DNA of 64,000 bases from Brienomyrus brachyistius (Eukaryota; Chordata; Actinopteri; Osteoglossiformes; Mormyridae). The stretch is taken from contig NC_064549.1 in the NCBI RefSeq assembly GCF_023856365.1, positions 5,969,608 to 6,033,607 on the forward strand, read 5' to 3'. The notes beneath the pieces were generated by a model that was not told where the DNA came from, made no database searches, and saw only the letters and a program-made list of their open reading frames with translations. Shown in pieces: positions 45,899 to 57,539 of the stretch. Every line of letters starts with the position of its first letter. Within the stretch, counting starts at the first letter, position 1. Both the position numbers and the translations under genes were made by a program.

Positions 45899-46153
45899 TG
45901 TCACGCCCGGCTCGTCCGATCCTCCTGTATGCCACGCCCCCTTGTTAACCTCGTGTGGAATCCCTTTGTTTACCAGCTGTTCCTTGTTTCCTGCCATTGG
46001 TCCTGTGTATTTCAGCCCGTGTTCGAGTATTTTTCCCCTGTCCTGTCATTGACGTCGCGTGTTTCAATGTCCTGTGTAGGACTGATTCCTAATAAACCCC
46101 TCGTTTTCTGATTCCTCGTCTACCTTCCTGCTTCCGCAATCTAAGTCGTGACA
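45899..46153 (+). mobile_element. Related LTR-like element (255 bp)
   Basis: It has the same TGTCACG...CGTGACA termini and AATAAACCCC near the 3' end, and it shares the block order with 45529-45779. It is clearly diverged (roughly two thirds similar by eye). No matching target duplication was seen. Only about 119 bp separate the pair, so they cannot be the two LTRs of one intact retroelement. Confidence 0.6.
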
Positions 46154-46879
46154 ACTCATGCCATACGTTGTTGAGCTGTACAGTATGGCCAGCATTTATT
46201 AGCAGGAATTATTGTGATTAATGAATCTCGCCGCTCTCACCTGACCTCTCTAGGTAACGAGATTTTTTTTCCGGTAACATAACTGAAGCCAAGTGGATGT
46301 TGTTTTATTATTATTCTTATTATCAAACCCCAGACACTAGCATGTGAAATTTCCAAGAGGGTTGGCTGTTTCTAAGATGCTGAAACGACCATGCTTTGGA
46401 ACAACAGTCAGACCATGCTTAAAATCACTTACATCAGGCTTTATAGCCACGGTAATGCTTATTCGAACTGTGGAACAGTGTCACTGAGCACCAAATAGTT
46501 TCATTTGGACTGCAGGCTGTACATGAACGGCCATCTTTCCGTGCCTCACTGCTCCACGGACGCCGGTGTTTTCCCATGTCATCTGTGTCATCGCTCACTT
46601 TAACGATACTCCGTGTCCTAACAGCAGTTTGGACATTAGAATGACAGACGGCTTCTTAAACTGCTCGGCAGACTTTATTAATATGCCTTCTCTGTCTGGA
46701 TAAATCGCTGCCGTGCTTACTGGGGGTTGTTAGAGGCCCTGGTGTCCACACCCACTCCTGGGGCCAATTTGGCCTCCTGTGATTTACGAGGACAGCAGCG
46801 GTTTGAGGAACCAGCTGTCGCTTGTGGTGACGCGTGTGTCGCACGCAGATGCCGGTGTGTGTGTGTGGATATGTATATA
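46154..46879. other. Unassigned non-coding sequence
   Basis: No feature recognised. Confidence 0.4.
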
Positions 46880-47130
46880 TTACATTGTGGGGACCAGATG
46901 TACCACATTACGGTAAAAACCTGTTATTTTGACCTTGTAGGGATATTATTTCTGTCGCCAAAAGGGGAAGCTCAATTTTACAAAAATCTGTGAAAGCAAT
47001 CAAAAAACTAAAAATGTCAAAAGTCTTGTGTTTTGTTTGGTTACTTATGGTTAAGCTAGGTTAGGGCTAGTTAAGGGTTAAAATTATCATTGTTGGTATT
47101 TGTGTTATGCCAGTAGAAATGAATGGAGAG
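46880..47130 (+). mobile_element. GGGGACCAAATGT-family repeat
   Basis: TACATTGTGGGGACCAGATG, ACCTGTTATTTTGACCTTGT, AGTCTTGTGTTTTGTTTGG, GTTAGGGCTAGTTAAGGG and AGAAATGAATGGAGAGTC: the longest copy of this family here. Confidence 0.75.
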
Positions 47131-48119
47131 TCTCTGCAAAGATATAGATATCTAATGTATGTTATGCGTCTGTATATATGTGTGTGCGACTTAGTGGGGG
47201 GGATAGGGACATGAAGTAGGTGAGTCGGGGGTCTACTGTCTGGTAACACAGTTTGGCCATTACCACGACTGCACGTCTAGCAGCCCCCGTACTTTTTAAG
47301 GCGGTGCGATTCACACATTTGTTTGGAGCGTTTAAAAGTGTGAAGATAAAGAAAAAAAAATTAAGAACGGGAAAAGAAAAAATATCGGCTGGTTAGAGAA
47401 GGCGTGTTCATTCCCTGACGCCCGTATCCGGCAGCCCCCAGCGATAGCGCGCCGTCGCTCCCAGGGCTGCTAATGAGAGCCAGGTTATTACAAAGCAGAT
47501 CCCCTCCTGCATTTAACCCTGTGCACCTGACATACACCTGTGCGCTTGTTCTGAGTGAGACTTTTTAATGAGTCTGTGGCCGGCAGAGGCTTTGAGGGGT
47601 GATTCATTAACACAGATCTAATTTAATGGTCAGTGCTGAAACATCATTGATGCTGTTCAGGAATGCAGCTCCTAACGTCCTACATTGATTATCACAGCGA
47701 GGACCGCAGATTCTGTCCTTAACCGTGTCTATTGTGAATGATGGAAAGGAAGAATGAGTCTCCCAGGGTGGTGCAGTAACAACACAGGCTGCCTGGCTGC
47801 TCACAGCCCATGACTGCAAATTAAACAGGATTTCAGCTTGGACGCTTTCAAAGTGAACTTTGAAAAACGAACATTTTCAAATTTAAGCTATTAAAAGACA
47901 CCGCCACCCCCAGCCATAACACATCAGGAAGCATCCCATCTTTGCAATAATGTCCGGTGCCATCTGTTAATTTCATGTTAGCATCTAATTTATTATTATC
48001 GATCATATATATGTTATTTATTTCATTAATATTAAAACAAACAAAAAATCAGGATTCTATTTGTTTACCGTGTACTTTTTCGATTGCACCACTTTTACTT
48101 GTCTGCACTATGTACAGAT
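47131..48119. other. Unassigned non-coding sequence
   Basis: The AT-rich end may be LINE 3' UTR. Otherwise nothing recognised. Confidence 0.4.
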
Positions 48120-48228
48120 TTGTCTATTTTGCACTAAATCTATATTCATCTGTGCTCGACGTACCTTGCTGCTGCATGCTCAAGAATTTCTCCCTGGGAT
48201 CAATAAAGTGCATCTAATCTAATCGAAG
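48120..48228 (+). mobile_element. LINE 3'-UTR relic
   Basis: GAATTTCTCCCTGGGATCAA TAAAGTGCATCTAATCTAATC is a typical fish LINE 3' end, with AATAAAG followed by a short ATCTA repeat tail. The AT-rich part upstream (from about 47960) may belong to the same 3' UTR. Confidence 0.65.
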
Positions 48229-49879
48229 TTAATATAATCCAAGTGGCCAGTAACATAACTGCTGCAGGTAACAGAGAGCACAGGTGCTGTGGGGGTCGTT
48301 CCTGCCCCCGGCGTGGCTGCTGGTTCGGCGAACGCAGAGCGAGCGGCCGATCCGCAGGCTGGACGCCGCTACGCGGACACGCGGTGAGATTTTAAAGGAC
48401 AGCAGGGCTCCTCACGGCTCTTACATAAAAGTGTCTTTTAAAGGATCATTACTGTGGGGAGCGAGGCAACGCGCTTTGGAGGGACACTGATAAGACTGTA
48501 GCACCGTATCACGGTTCCAAATTCAATTACGCTCCTTTCAAATATGAGCGTTAATGTGAATTTAACAGCGGGTCCCGCCCTGAGAGGGGCGTCGATCTCA
48601 CACCCGGCCGTCTTCGTCGTTAATTACCCTCTGACCTTCGCGGACACACTTGCGCTTTTATAAATATCCCACAGCATGTGCTGGTTCATGATATTTTCAT
48701 CAGCGTGAACACATTTAGCAGGTAAGCGTGGGCTCCTTGTTCTCTCTGACAAATGAACCCTTAATTACGCCTTTTCTAAAGTCATAATTTAAGTTGTATT
48801 AGCCGGCTGCCTTGTCAGAGCTCACATACATATAATATGTGCAGTTGGCCTGGTTAGAAATGAAATTCACTGAGCTGCAACGTTTGGAATCGGGACTTAT
48901 CCACAAGCAGCCTATGATAATACTGACAGCAAACAGCATTTCCTTTGCCTCAGCTTTGGTGACCTTATAAATGCTACATGACCGTACACAACGGTTCCAC
49001 TTCTGGCCTAGGTGATGTCATTACATTTTTAATTAAGTCGTAACCGGCCTCTCCCCTTGTGAGGATCAATCCTTCAAAAAAGCGTAACTTCTGCTGAATC
49101 CACCCAGGAGATACCCAGGCTCTGCAAGGAGCAAGAAGGTGTACGGATCAGTGCAGATGGTGTCTGTCACCTTTTCTTGATGGTTGTCGCCTGGGCTCCG
49201 GAGCCTCACTCCCTCGAGATTGAAAGGCATGTTAATCCCACCGATGCCTTTGAAAGCGGAAGTCCGCGTGACATTTAAGCGTGACTGTGACTCTCTGCTC
49301 GTCCTGTTTTGCTGCAAACTCCAACCGGCTGTGGTGTCCATCCGCTCTGTTTTTTTCTTCAGGGAGTCTCGAGCTTAAGCGAGCGGGTCTCCCTGATGAG
49401 GAGAGGGTGTGTTTGTACATTACAGCACTTCCTGGATGACTCCTTTGACTTCCGTCCATGGCCACGTTGAGTGTGAAGATGCTGAGTGTCTGAGTATGAT
49501 GTCAAGGCTGGTTCTAGGCCAAATTCAGAAAGAAGGAATTGAAACAATGCCCACATTCTTGCATACCAACAGGATTTGTATTTTAACTAACATTTCTTCT
49601 TGTGAATATGTCTAAACTGAGCATTCATACATACAACACAGTCGATCTGTTTCAATAGACCCCAGCTGTATTGTGAGAGACCAACTCAAACTTTGGTTCA
49701 CAACTTGCTAGCATCTGGACAGCCTCTAAAAACGCACGTTTAACGCGCCCTGTGCCTTGTGGGATGCCCACCTTTGCCCAGGTTTACTTCCTCTCCAAAG
49801 TGGTAAAAACATCAAATGTTCTGTTTCACACGTTTACTGGCAGGAGTGCCTCTTAAGGAATTGGGAGTGTTAGTGGGCC

Positions 49880-50062
49880 GGTGTGGTGGCTTAGCGAGCC
49901 TGTCCTCCACAGCCCAGAGACATGCTGCTACACTGATTGGTGTCTCTCAATTGGCTGTAGTGTATGGTTGTGTCTGCATGCCATCCATCCAGGATGTCTC
50001 CTGCTTTGCATGAGAGACGATGGGGCCCCTGCAAACCTGACCTGGATGATGGATGGATGTTA
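49880..50062 (+). mobile_element. Degenerate GGATGG-tailed SINE
   Basis: GCCGGTGTGGTGGCTTAGCG, CCCAGAGACATGCTGCTACA, CAATTGGCTGTAGTGTATGG and a GATGGATGGATG tail keep the family's module order, but all are strongly diverged. Confidence 0.55.
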
Positions 50063-50124
50063 CCTTAATGACCATGTACTCTGGGTGTGTGTGTGAAAGG
50101 GAGAGAGCGATCTACGTTGTATAT

Positions 50125-50175
50125 ATTACATCGTAGGGACTATTCAGTCATTTTAACGTGGGGACCACTTTTTTG
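50125..50175 (+). mobile_element. GGGGACCAAATGT-family fragment
   Basis: TATTACATCGTAGGGACTAT and ACGTGGGGACCACTTTTTTG are the 5' edge of the family; the remainder is lost. Confidence 0.55.
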
Positions 50176-51508
50176 GTGTGTACTTTGGTGTGCAAGTTGT
50201 AATTATGTTGGAAATAAATTTGTGATTTACAGATTAAGTTAATCCATTGAACAAATGTTGAAATATCTGTTATTGACAGAAACTTGAGAATTTAAAAAAA
50301 AAAAAAATGTTTATGTGCAGAGAAATTAACGTTAACTTTTTAGGTATATTAAGATTTGTTGATTTCCTGATTTTAAATACAATCCATCAATAAATAATCC
50401 ATTTTAATGACAATATGTATGTTTGCTTAGTTTCATTTTTTCATTTTTTACTTCATCTCAGTTACTCTTGCCCTGGATTTGTTGAAATTCTTTTATAAAA
50501 TGCAGAAATAAATGGTAACATAACAAAACTGATTACCTACCCCATAGGCCGACATTGACATTGACGTTTATACAATGAAGTTGTATAATTTGAGACTGTT
50601 TTCAAACCAGTTGTATAAATTAGAGAAAATGTTTATGATAATGAGTTTGTGACAGTGATCTGTATACTCTCCTTTGTGTTAATTCTACATTATTGGTGCA
50701 ATTAATCGTGATTAATAACAGAACACTGCGATTATTTTTTTTTTACAGTAGCACCAATTTGTATATACATATTAGAATGTTTTCATGATCCAAGCAGGAA
50801 AATCATTTGTAGTCCTTTACAACGATTGGTGGGCTGGGTGGTGGTGGGGGGGGGGTGCCGGTGCCCTTGAGATTTCCTCATTCCGGGGCCAGGAGCAGAA
50901 CCAGGTCCTTCTAAAAGGCCCCATCACAGCACAATCAGCCGAAAATCTGAGCTCCGGCTCCCTCCCCTGTGACGCGTGTCAGACGTGAGCGTGATCGCGC
51001 GTGACTGCGTGCCGCTTACTGATGCGCTTCCCTCGTCCGGCGCTCTGCCTCTTACCGCCGGCGCATTTGTTTACCCGCGCGGAAATATCTCCGGCACAAA
51101 TGGGATATGACTTGAAGTGTCCCTGGGGGTCACAGTCATGTTCACGCCTGAGAAGTCACTAGCATCTCTGAAGCGGCGCATTAAAAGCGGCCCTGCTGCG
51201 TGCAGGGACTGCAGCTTCCCCTGTTGGGGGGGGCACTGTGTCTGTCAGTATGGGAAACCGGCATCCTGCCACCACCCAGAGTGATCGGGATATAATGACA
51301 CTAACACCATCGATTTGGGGACAGTGTGTGCAGGCTGATCTCCTGAGTGACGACACTGGTTGGCGATCCTTATGGCATGCAGGCAGATGGCTATGCATGT
51401 TCACAAGAAATGTGCATTTACTCAGGGATGTGTGAATACATTTACTTAAAATATACTTGATAATATTTACCTCACACATACTGAAGAATAATCTTTTATT
51501 GACATTAA

Positions 51509-52640
51509 AGATGCCATAGAAAGAAAATCTGACTTTACTCAGCATTGCTGATAAAAAAGCTACTTTGTTCTCAAACACTGATATTCCCTCTTTCTCAAAT
51601 ATAATTCCTGAATATGGAAAAGGAGGTGAAATTGACCGTTTCAAAAATTCCAGTCTTAACCACGCCCACAAACTTAACATACAGTATTCCAAGGCACTTT
51701 CAAGCTTACTGACACGCACATTAGGACTTCAGCAGTTGTCCAGGTATTGCGAGGGATGAAGCCGAGGACAACTGCAGAAGCGGCAGGCTGCACAGCATGT
51801 AAACTGTAAGCGTGCCTTTCGAGGCTGTGATGGGGATGTCGCTGACATTGCTAGCAACTATGCTTTTGAGAAAACGTAGCCCAGTTTGGCAGGGGAGTAG
51901 TCAACGTTACGAGGTCTGTGATGCTGACATTGAAGAGGCTTCTGTGCTGAACATCCCATGGCCTGATTTTGGTTAGATAAACAAATATAGCTCTTTTTTA
52001 AATGGAAGCTTGAAAGCAGAATTCCAAATTCATTAGACACATTTATAAGCTGCTCAGCTCTTGCTGTTTGGAGGTCTTGATAATGCTTGCATGACGAAGC
52101 TTGTATCGTAAAATCATTTGTTGTGTGACATGAAAAATATTTTCAGTTACAATACTGAAAACAAAGTTAGGACGATGCTAATGTGTCTAGTCTGAAGCGG
52201 GACTATTACAGTTGCATGCAGAAAATTGTTCCAAGTAACATTAAATGACACAACTTTCCACACAAAAGCATTCATTTGCGATCTGCAAGCAACTGGCTGT
52301 TCCTCAAACTCCGATTCCTCCTCTGATACAGGTCAGACGCATATGGTTGGATGCTTAAATGCTCCATGTCTCACCTCACCGGTAGTGATCTATGTTGCTT
52401 CTGCGTGAGCCATTGCAGTGCCTTCCTGTAAAATAGCCAATCAGAGCAGAGCTAATGAAGCTTATGAACATATTAATGAGTCCACCAAGAGAGGGAAAAC
52501 ATTTCATTCTAGGGCCAAATTGTCGGTTGTCAATAGGCTTGTAAAACCACTTCTAGACGTTATTCAACCAAATCAAGTTTACATGCCTTCTGAGTAGACA
52601 GCAGGGAACGATTTAAGAAAAAATGCATTCTGTGGCACCT
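51509..52640. mobile_element. TTAA-flanked non-autonomous DNA transposon, about 1.13 kb
   Basis: TTAA flanks both ends (51505-51508 and 52641-52644). The left terminus AGATGCCATAGAA pairs with the right terminus TTCTGTGGCACCT at 11 of 13 positions. TTAA duplications are typical of Kolobok and piggyBac elements; the AG-type end fits Kolobok better, but this is inference. There is no transposase. A 186-codon minus-strand frame (51159-51719) spans the left boundary and is spurious. Confidence 0.65.
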
Positions 52641-52876
52641 TTAATTGTTAAATCGTAGTTTTTATATGGCAGCCATGAGAACATAGAGCTTGTCAGTTTG
52701 AGGGTCTCACACTGCAGAAAAAGCTCTATCACCTCTCTCTCTTTCATTTCCCGTGATGCCTTTCTGAGGGTACGTGTGACCAGGCTTTCTTAGGTGCCTA
52801 ATGGTATGTTGAAGACTAAAATGTCCTGAATGCTGTTACCGTGTCTGAATGATGCCTTTCCTCTTTCCACCTGCAG

Positions 52877-52998
52877 GGGGCCTTAGGGGGAGAGCTTTTA
52901 GCCACTGCTGACCTGACTGAACCCAGCACTTCTTCCCACAAGACTGTTGACTCAACCATGGAAAAAATCCACCAACTGTACAGCTGCAAGAAACTCAG
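52877..52998 (+). CDS. Candidate internal exon of an unidentified gene
   Basis: A strong acceptor (ctctttccacctgcag) precedes 122 bp that are open only in frame 1 (40 codons plus 2 nt) and end at CTCAG|gtagag. The encoded peptide is hydrophilic and Ser/Thr-rich, starting GALGGELLATADLTEPSTSS and ending MEKIHQLYSCKKL. The other two frames hit stops early. It ends in phase 2, which fits the start of the candidate exon at 55854. I do not recognise the protein family. No upstream exon that ends in phase 0 was identified with confidence. Confidence 0.45.
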
Positions 52999-55853
52999 GT
53001 AGAGTGCAACTCAGGGCTGGTCTCTGTTTCTATGGGATGGCTGCTGGGAGAGCTGAAATATGTTAAGCTCACAGGTCTCATGTCTGCAGGATAGGAAGAC
53101 TGACTTTTACTTTATTTTATATGTTGTTGCAGTGTCAAATTGAGTAACTGTATGGGTGACCCTGCAGGGAGCTGTTGTGATTTCCAATATTGAACGTCAA
53201 CTTATTCCCAAATTGAAATCCATCCATCTATGCCTGCGTCTGCGTGTGCTAAAAACGTAGCCCTGCAGATATCGTGGAACTCGCATGTCTGCAGATTCGG
53301 TAACTGCAGCTCCTGTTACCCTCGATTTATCACAGCCTGAAAATATTAAGTGGAAAATTAAAAAAAATAAATGGATCACAATTTTTACATTCCGTGCAAT
53401 TCGGAGCAACCTTTCCGACATCAGAATACCATTCATTCAGAGAGACCCCATTGTTATAAAAGTTTTATTTTGTTATTAGTTATTTTTGTGGATGTATTTT
53501 TGTGTGTAATTTATAAATGAAACTTGATCACAGGTTTGTATATACATGACAAAGAAGCTACTATCCGCAGTTTCGCATTTCAGCGGTCGGTCTCGGAACG
53601 TTTCCTCTGCAGATATGTTGGCACTACAACGAATGATATTTCAGATGCGCTGAACCCGCTGGCCATTTGCATTTTACAATTACATCTGATCCATCTAGCA
53701 AATGCTTTTATCCAAAGCGTCGCACATTGTTTTCTGAGGAAGCAGGGTCAGACAATCGCTGGAGCAATTTAAGGGTAAGGGCCACTGAACCAGATGACTC
53801 TGTAGTTGCGCTGGGGGAGAAACCGTCGCCTGTAGTCATGGAAGGGCACACCCAACGCACGCCAAGACAAAATGAAGATAGGATCGGGCCGTTCCTTGTT
53901 ATGACTTTGTGTTGGCGGCCATTACTTTCATACGCACACGCTGTAACCTCGCCTGAAGTAAGAATGGAGACTATTGATCTGCTTTACTTTTGTAATATAA
54001 AACGCAAGTATATTACCCACCCTGCTCTGCTGAGAGTTGCATCAGGCAGACATCATGTCCCTTCTCGATCAGGCCTGAGAGCGGCACTGCAAAGTGATCT
54101 CCCCTTAACATCCCTTTGTCTTCCGTGAGAGAGTGGGTCTTGCATAATATGACAGAAAAACTGGAGAAAAAGATGCATATAAATAAAGTGTGCAAGAAAC
54201 CAGTGGTCCTTGTATGTAATATGTAAAATATGTATATTTTACATCTGTTTATGTCTGTTCAGTTCATTTTAATTAGCCGGAGTTTTAGTGCTTTTGGCCG
54301 CCGGTCTGCGCTTTGCTGATTTACATGCGTATAAAACCTGACGAGTGGTCTAAAAGCCTGTGTTTGTAAGCAGCCAATTTGCATAACCTTTTCAGACCCC
54401 TCTAGGAAAAGGTTGAGCTGCAAGCTGAATAAGAAAAAGGTGGATGATGTGTGACGTTTAGCGGAGGATAGTAAGGAGAGAAGCCTTAAAGCGGAATCGC
54501 CAGTCGGCACGAACGGATTTCAGTTCTGCTCACGTCCGTATGACCTTGTCATATTCGCAGCCTTGGAGTGACCTGATATGTCCCTGATCCAGCAGCTGGG
54601 CTGTGACCTGCTGCAGATCTTCCCAGGAACATGGCAACTCTGACATTTCAAGCTGTGTTGGAAGAACTTTCTGCTGATGCTGCTACAAGCTGCCATATAC
54701 ACATGATGCGTATGGATGGTGAAAAGATTCTTAAATATCTTTGAGATGTGCCAATGTGTCTTGGCACCTTTTATGTACTAGCAGTCCAAACCCGTGAGAC
54801 TGACTTAGCTCTTGTGATCCATTTTAAAAAGGACTTTATGTGGGTGTTTCATTCCCCTCACTTTTAAAACACCATGTTTCCTACCTCTGGCTTAATGTAT
54901 TTATCATAAAAGGTAACGAAGCAGCCATGATGCTGCACCTCCTTCTCCTGGAAAACTATGAATGTGATTAATAGCGTTAAATATTAGTGATGAGAGCAAA
55001 GTTCAGGCCCTTAGATAAAATCTCAATCTGGCAGTCAGTCAGACCACAAGTGTCTCTCTCTGCTACCGAAAGTTGTGAATTTTCATCCCTTTTCTGTTGT
55101 CAGGCTGCTTCCTAACCTTGACTTGGCTGGTGCTGTGCCATTTTTAACATCGCTCAGTTGTGTTGGCACAAAGGTCAGTCCCTTCTCAAATCCACGTTAT
55201 TTAAAGGGCTGCCATTTGGCTTCTAAGATTGTTGTTCTCCCCTTAATCTCAGTGTGACACACTTACTCAGTCGCATACACATTTATGACAGAACTGAAGT
55301 TCATTCTGATTCGGATACGTCGTTTGCTCCTCCAATCAGTGTTACTCTTCCCACAATTCTGCTTTCCCTGGATCCAGGCTTCACGTTGGTTACTTTTACC
55401 ATTTCCCTTTGGGCGAAACCAAAAAGTGATTGATGATGCACGTTAAGTGCCATCGAACTTTGACTTCGATGCCCTGTTTCTGTCACCTGTCACATTTGAA
55501 AGCTGTAGCTAAATTTTAATGCTGCATTCCAATGCTTTCAGAATAATTGTAGACACTTAGTAGCTAATGATTCGGAGATACTAATGTGCAGTTGAGGATT
55601 CTGGATTTCGACCAGATTCAATGAGAAGCTCTGGTGGCTCCTATCTGACTACCCCAAGCCCCCGTTTATGTGAGAAATCACTGTTTCCCAGCTGGCTGAA
55701 CCCATTTATACTGAAATAATTAATTACCTGTCTACCTTGTAACTATAACATCTCTACTCCATCTGCTACCAAGGCCCTGGGGGACACAGCTACCCTTCAA
55801 CCAAATAAGGACGGCTTCTCCAGTAGATCTTTACCTTCTTTTCTCATCCGTAG
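52999..55853 (+). other. Implied intron between candidate plus-strand exons
   Basis: This stretch contains an old SINE fragment in reverse orientation (about 53669-53800) and otherwise AT-rich sequence without recognisable exons or genes. Confidence 0.35.
53669..53800 (-). mobile_element. SINE relic, reverse orientation
   Basis: CATCTAGCAAATGCTTTTAT and CCAAAGCGTCGCAC are the inverted tail (GTCGCTTTGG-type) of the CCTTGAGCAAG-family SINE. GAGCAATTTAAGGGTAAGGG follows, from the inverted body. Confidence 0.65.
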
Positions 55854-55941
55854 CTCTCTGGGCTTCATTCGCATGGAGTCAGGACACCCCGACGAGCGCC
55901 CGGCGTCCCCTGTGCGTTTCGCCACCTGTGGTTCACTGTAA
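55854..55941 (+). CDS. Candidate exon joining 52877-52998, possibly terminal
   Basis: The acceptor is pyrimidine-rich (ttaccttcttttctcatccgtag). The first base completes the split codon from the 52998 donor (AG+C = Ser). The frame then reads SLGFIRMESGHPDERPASP... and ends CGSL-stop at 55939-55941. An alternative is a donor at 55938 (ACT|gtaaat), which would make an 84-bp phase-preserving internal exon. A second frame also stays open to about 56228, but it looks like a GC-driven shadow and enters a GT microsatellite. Function is unknown. The implied intron is 2855 bp. Confidence 0.4.
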
Positions 55942-56175
55942 ATCGCCAGCGACCAGCCAGCCGTACCTGTCTCTGTGTGTCAGTGGGAGATCCAGTCCCA
56001 TCCTGTTCTCTGCCGTCTGTTGGAGATGAGATGGAGAGTTTTCGTGAGGTGGACTTGGTTCCATTTATGAGGATTCAAGGCAGTGGAGAAATTGCGTTCT
56101 TACCCCTTTGTCAGAATGCCTTTATACTGTGTGTGTGTGGAGATGGATTGGCTCACCTTCCACAGTCTTGCATCC

Positions 56176-56207
<32 letters not shown>

Positions 56208-57185
56208 ATCACAAGACTGCTGCTTTAGATGAGCCTCTTCCTGTCCCGCCGTGAGAAGCCAGTAAGCACTCACAGGCTCTTGGGACCTATACGCAGGGCT
56301 GTGGCCCGTCCGCCTCCCCATCCATTAGCCTGGCCTGACTGATCCAATTATTATTTAATCCTGTGTCTCCACATCCGCTGAAATAACTCGCAGCATTTTT
56401 TTTTTTTTTTTTTAGGAGACGAGATATTTATTGCTAAATTAATTTTTTCCCTTATATTCTATCATGCTAATCATCTTACAGAACAGGATGAATCCATGGT
56501 GCAGGAGTCTGCACATGCGTGAACACACATGCACAGGGCAGGAGCTCACACGCACGAGGACTCTCACAAGCACATGACCATCTTTGAACTGATTTTAAGA
56601 CACACATGTACAGTCATTGTGCTGGGAATTGAAAACTTTAATAACCGAAATCCATTTATTATTTATTTCTTTTCATGGTGTTTTTTATGCCCATTTAAAG
56701 AGAACTTTGGATCTCGCCAAAGTCTCATTCCTTGATTGCAGAGAAGCAGGTATCTGCAAGACCTGCTGCCTGAGCACTTGGACGTGGGGCGGTGCAATTC
56801 GCCGCCTTAATTATCAGCGTCCGCTTGTCTTTTGTGGAGCATTTTGCTTCCTCCTTGTGTGAAAATCCTGCACAACTCCCCATCAGTTAAAAGAGTCTGT
56901 AGAAAAATGGGCTCCTCCACTTCTGATAAAACTTTAAATAGGAGAGCTGGCTATGGGCAGTAGTTAATTCCTCATCCCCGGTCCAGGCAGGACGGCTGGG
57001 TGCGGCTCCACCCTGCTGCCCTGACAGGGTATAATAACGGTGCTCCTTCGGTCCGCGGTTTAACTCCGAGGCATCCATCTTTTTGTGCGGAGGTCGAAGC
57101 CTGACCTCTGGGTCCCCGAGGCCGTGCTGGACGTCGCACGGTGCACCGTGAGCTTTTCAAAGTGCAAACGCGAGCAGATCGCTAA
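55942..57185. other. Unassigned sequence after the candidate exons
   Basis: A GT tract and a T18-type run (56396-56414) are present. No polyadenylation signal was found close to the candidate stop at 55941. Confidence 0.35.
56179..56207. repeat. (GT)n microsatellite
   Basis: A pure GT run. Confidence 0.97.
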
Positions 57186-57352
57186 GCAGAGGTGGAAATT
57201 TCAGGTCCAGAAAGTAAAAATCCAGTCCAAGATTTTGATTCAACCAACCAGTTGAGTATAAAGCGTTGCAGTCACAGAATACTCAGCTGGTTGGTTGAAT
57301 CAAAATCTTGGACTGGATTTTTACTTTCTGGACCTGAAATTTCCACCTCTGC
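57186..57352. mobile_element. Near-perfect fold-back MITE, 167 bp
   Basis: Two 73-bp arms (57186-57258 and 57280-57352) are inverted copies with one mismatch, separated by a 21-nt loop. The ends are GCAGAGGTGGAAATTTCAGG and its complement. A convincing target duplication was not seen (flanks GCTAA and CGTTAAG). Confidence 0.9.
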
Positions 57353-57539
57353 CGTTAAGTGCCACCATCGTGGGACTTGGCGTGCTAATGGCGAGCTAGC
57401 AGGAGAGTAGAGAGAGGGAGAGGGATCTCGGAAAGTGTGCCGCTTTCTCCGAGTTCTTACTTTATGAGGTATCTATGGTGTAAAGAATCCGGGCTGCATG
57501 AAGCAGAAGACGGGCAAACCGCTGCTTCACCTTTTTTTC

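Larger units (their letters stand above)
48229..51508. other. Mostly unassigned non-coding sequence
   Basis: A CpG-rich segment at 48284-48390 ends at a good donor (ACGCG|gtgaga) but lacks a convincing acceptor. A 47-bp open stretch at 48676-48722 lies between CCCACAG and AGCAG|gtaagc. Both could be small exons of the candidate plus-strand gene but are unproven. SINE relics are listed separately. Confidence 0.3.

Noticed and set aside
45529..46153. The two LTR-like elements as the 5' and 3' LTRs of one retroelement
   Set aside because: Only 119 bp separate them, with no coding sequence, and they are strongly diverged from each other.
48284..48390. CpG-rich possible exon ending at gtgaga
   Set aside because: The acceptor side lacks a pyrimidine tract and the peptide is Arg-rich in a way expected from CpG-rich DNA.
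48676..48722. 47-bp possible small exon (CCCACAG / AGCAG|gtaagc)
   Set aside because: Good donor and one open frame, but too short to judge and not linked in phase to another exon with confidence.
51159..51719. 186-codon minus-strand frame
   Set aside because: It crosses the boundary of the TTAA-flanked element and unique flank, and has no recognisable motif or splice context.
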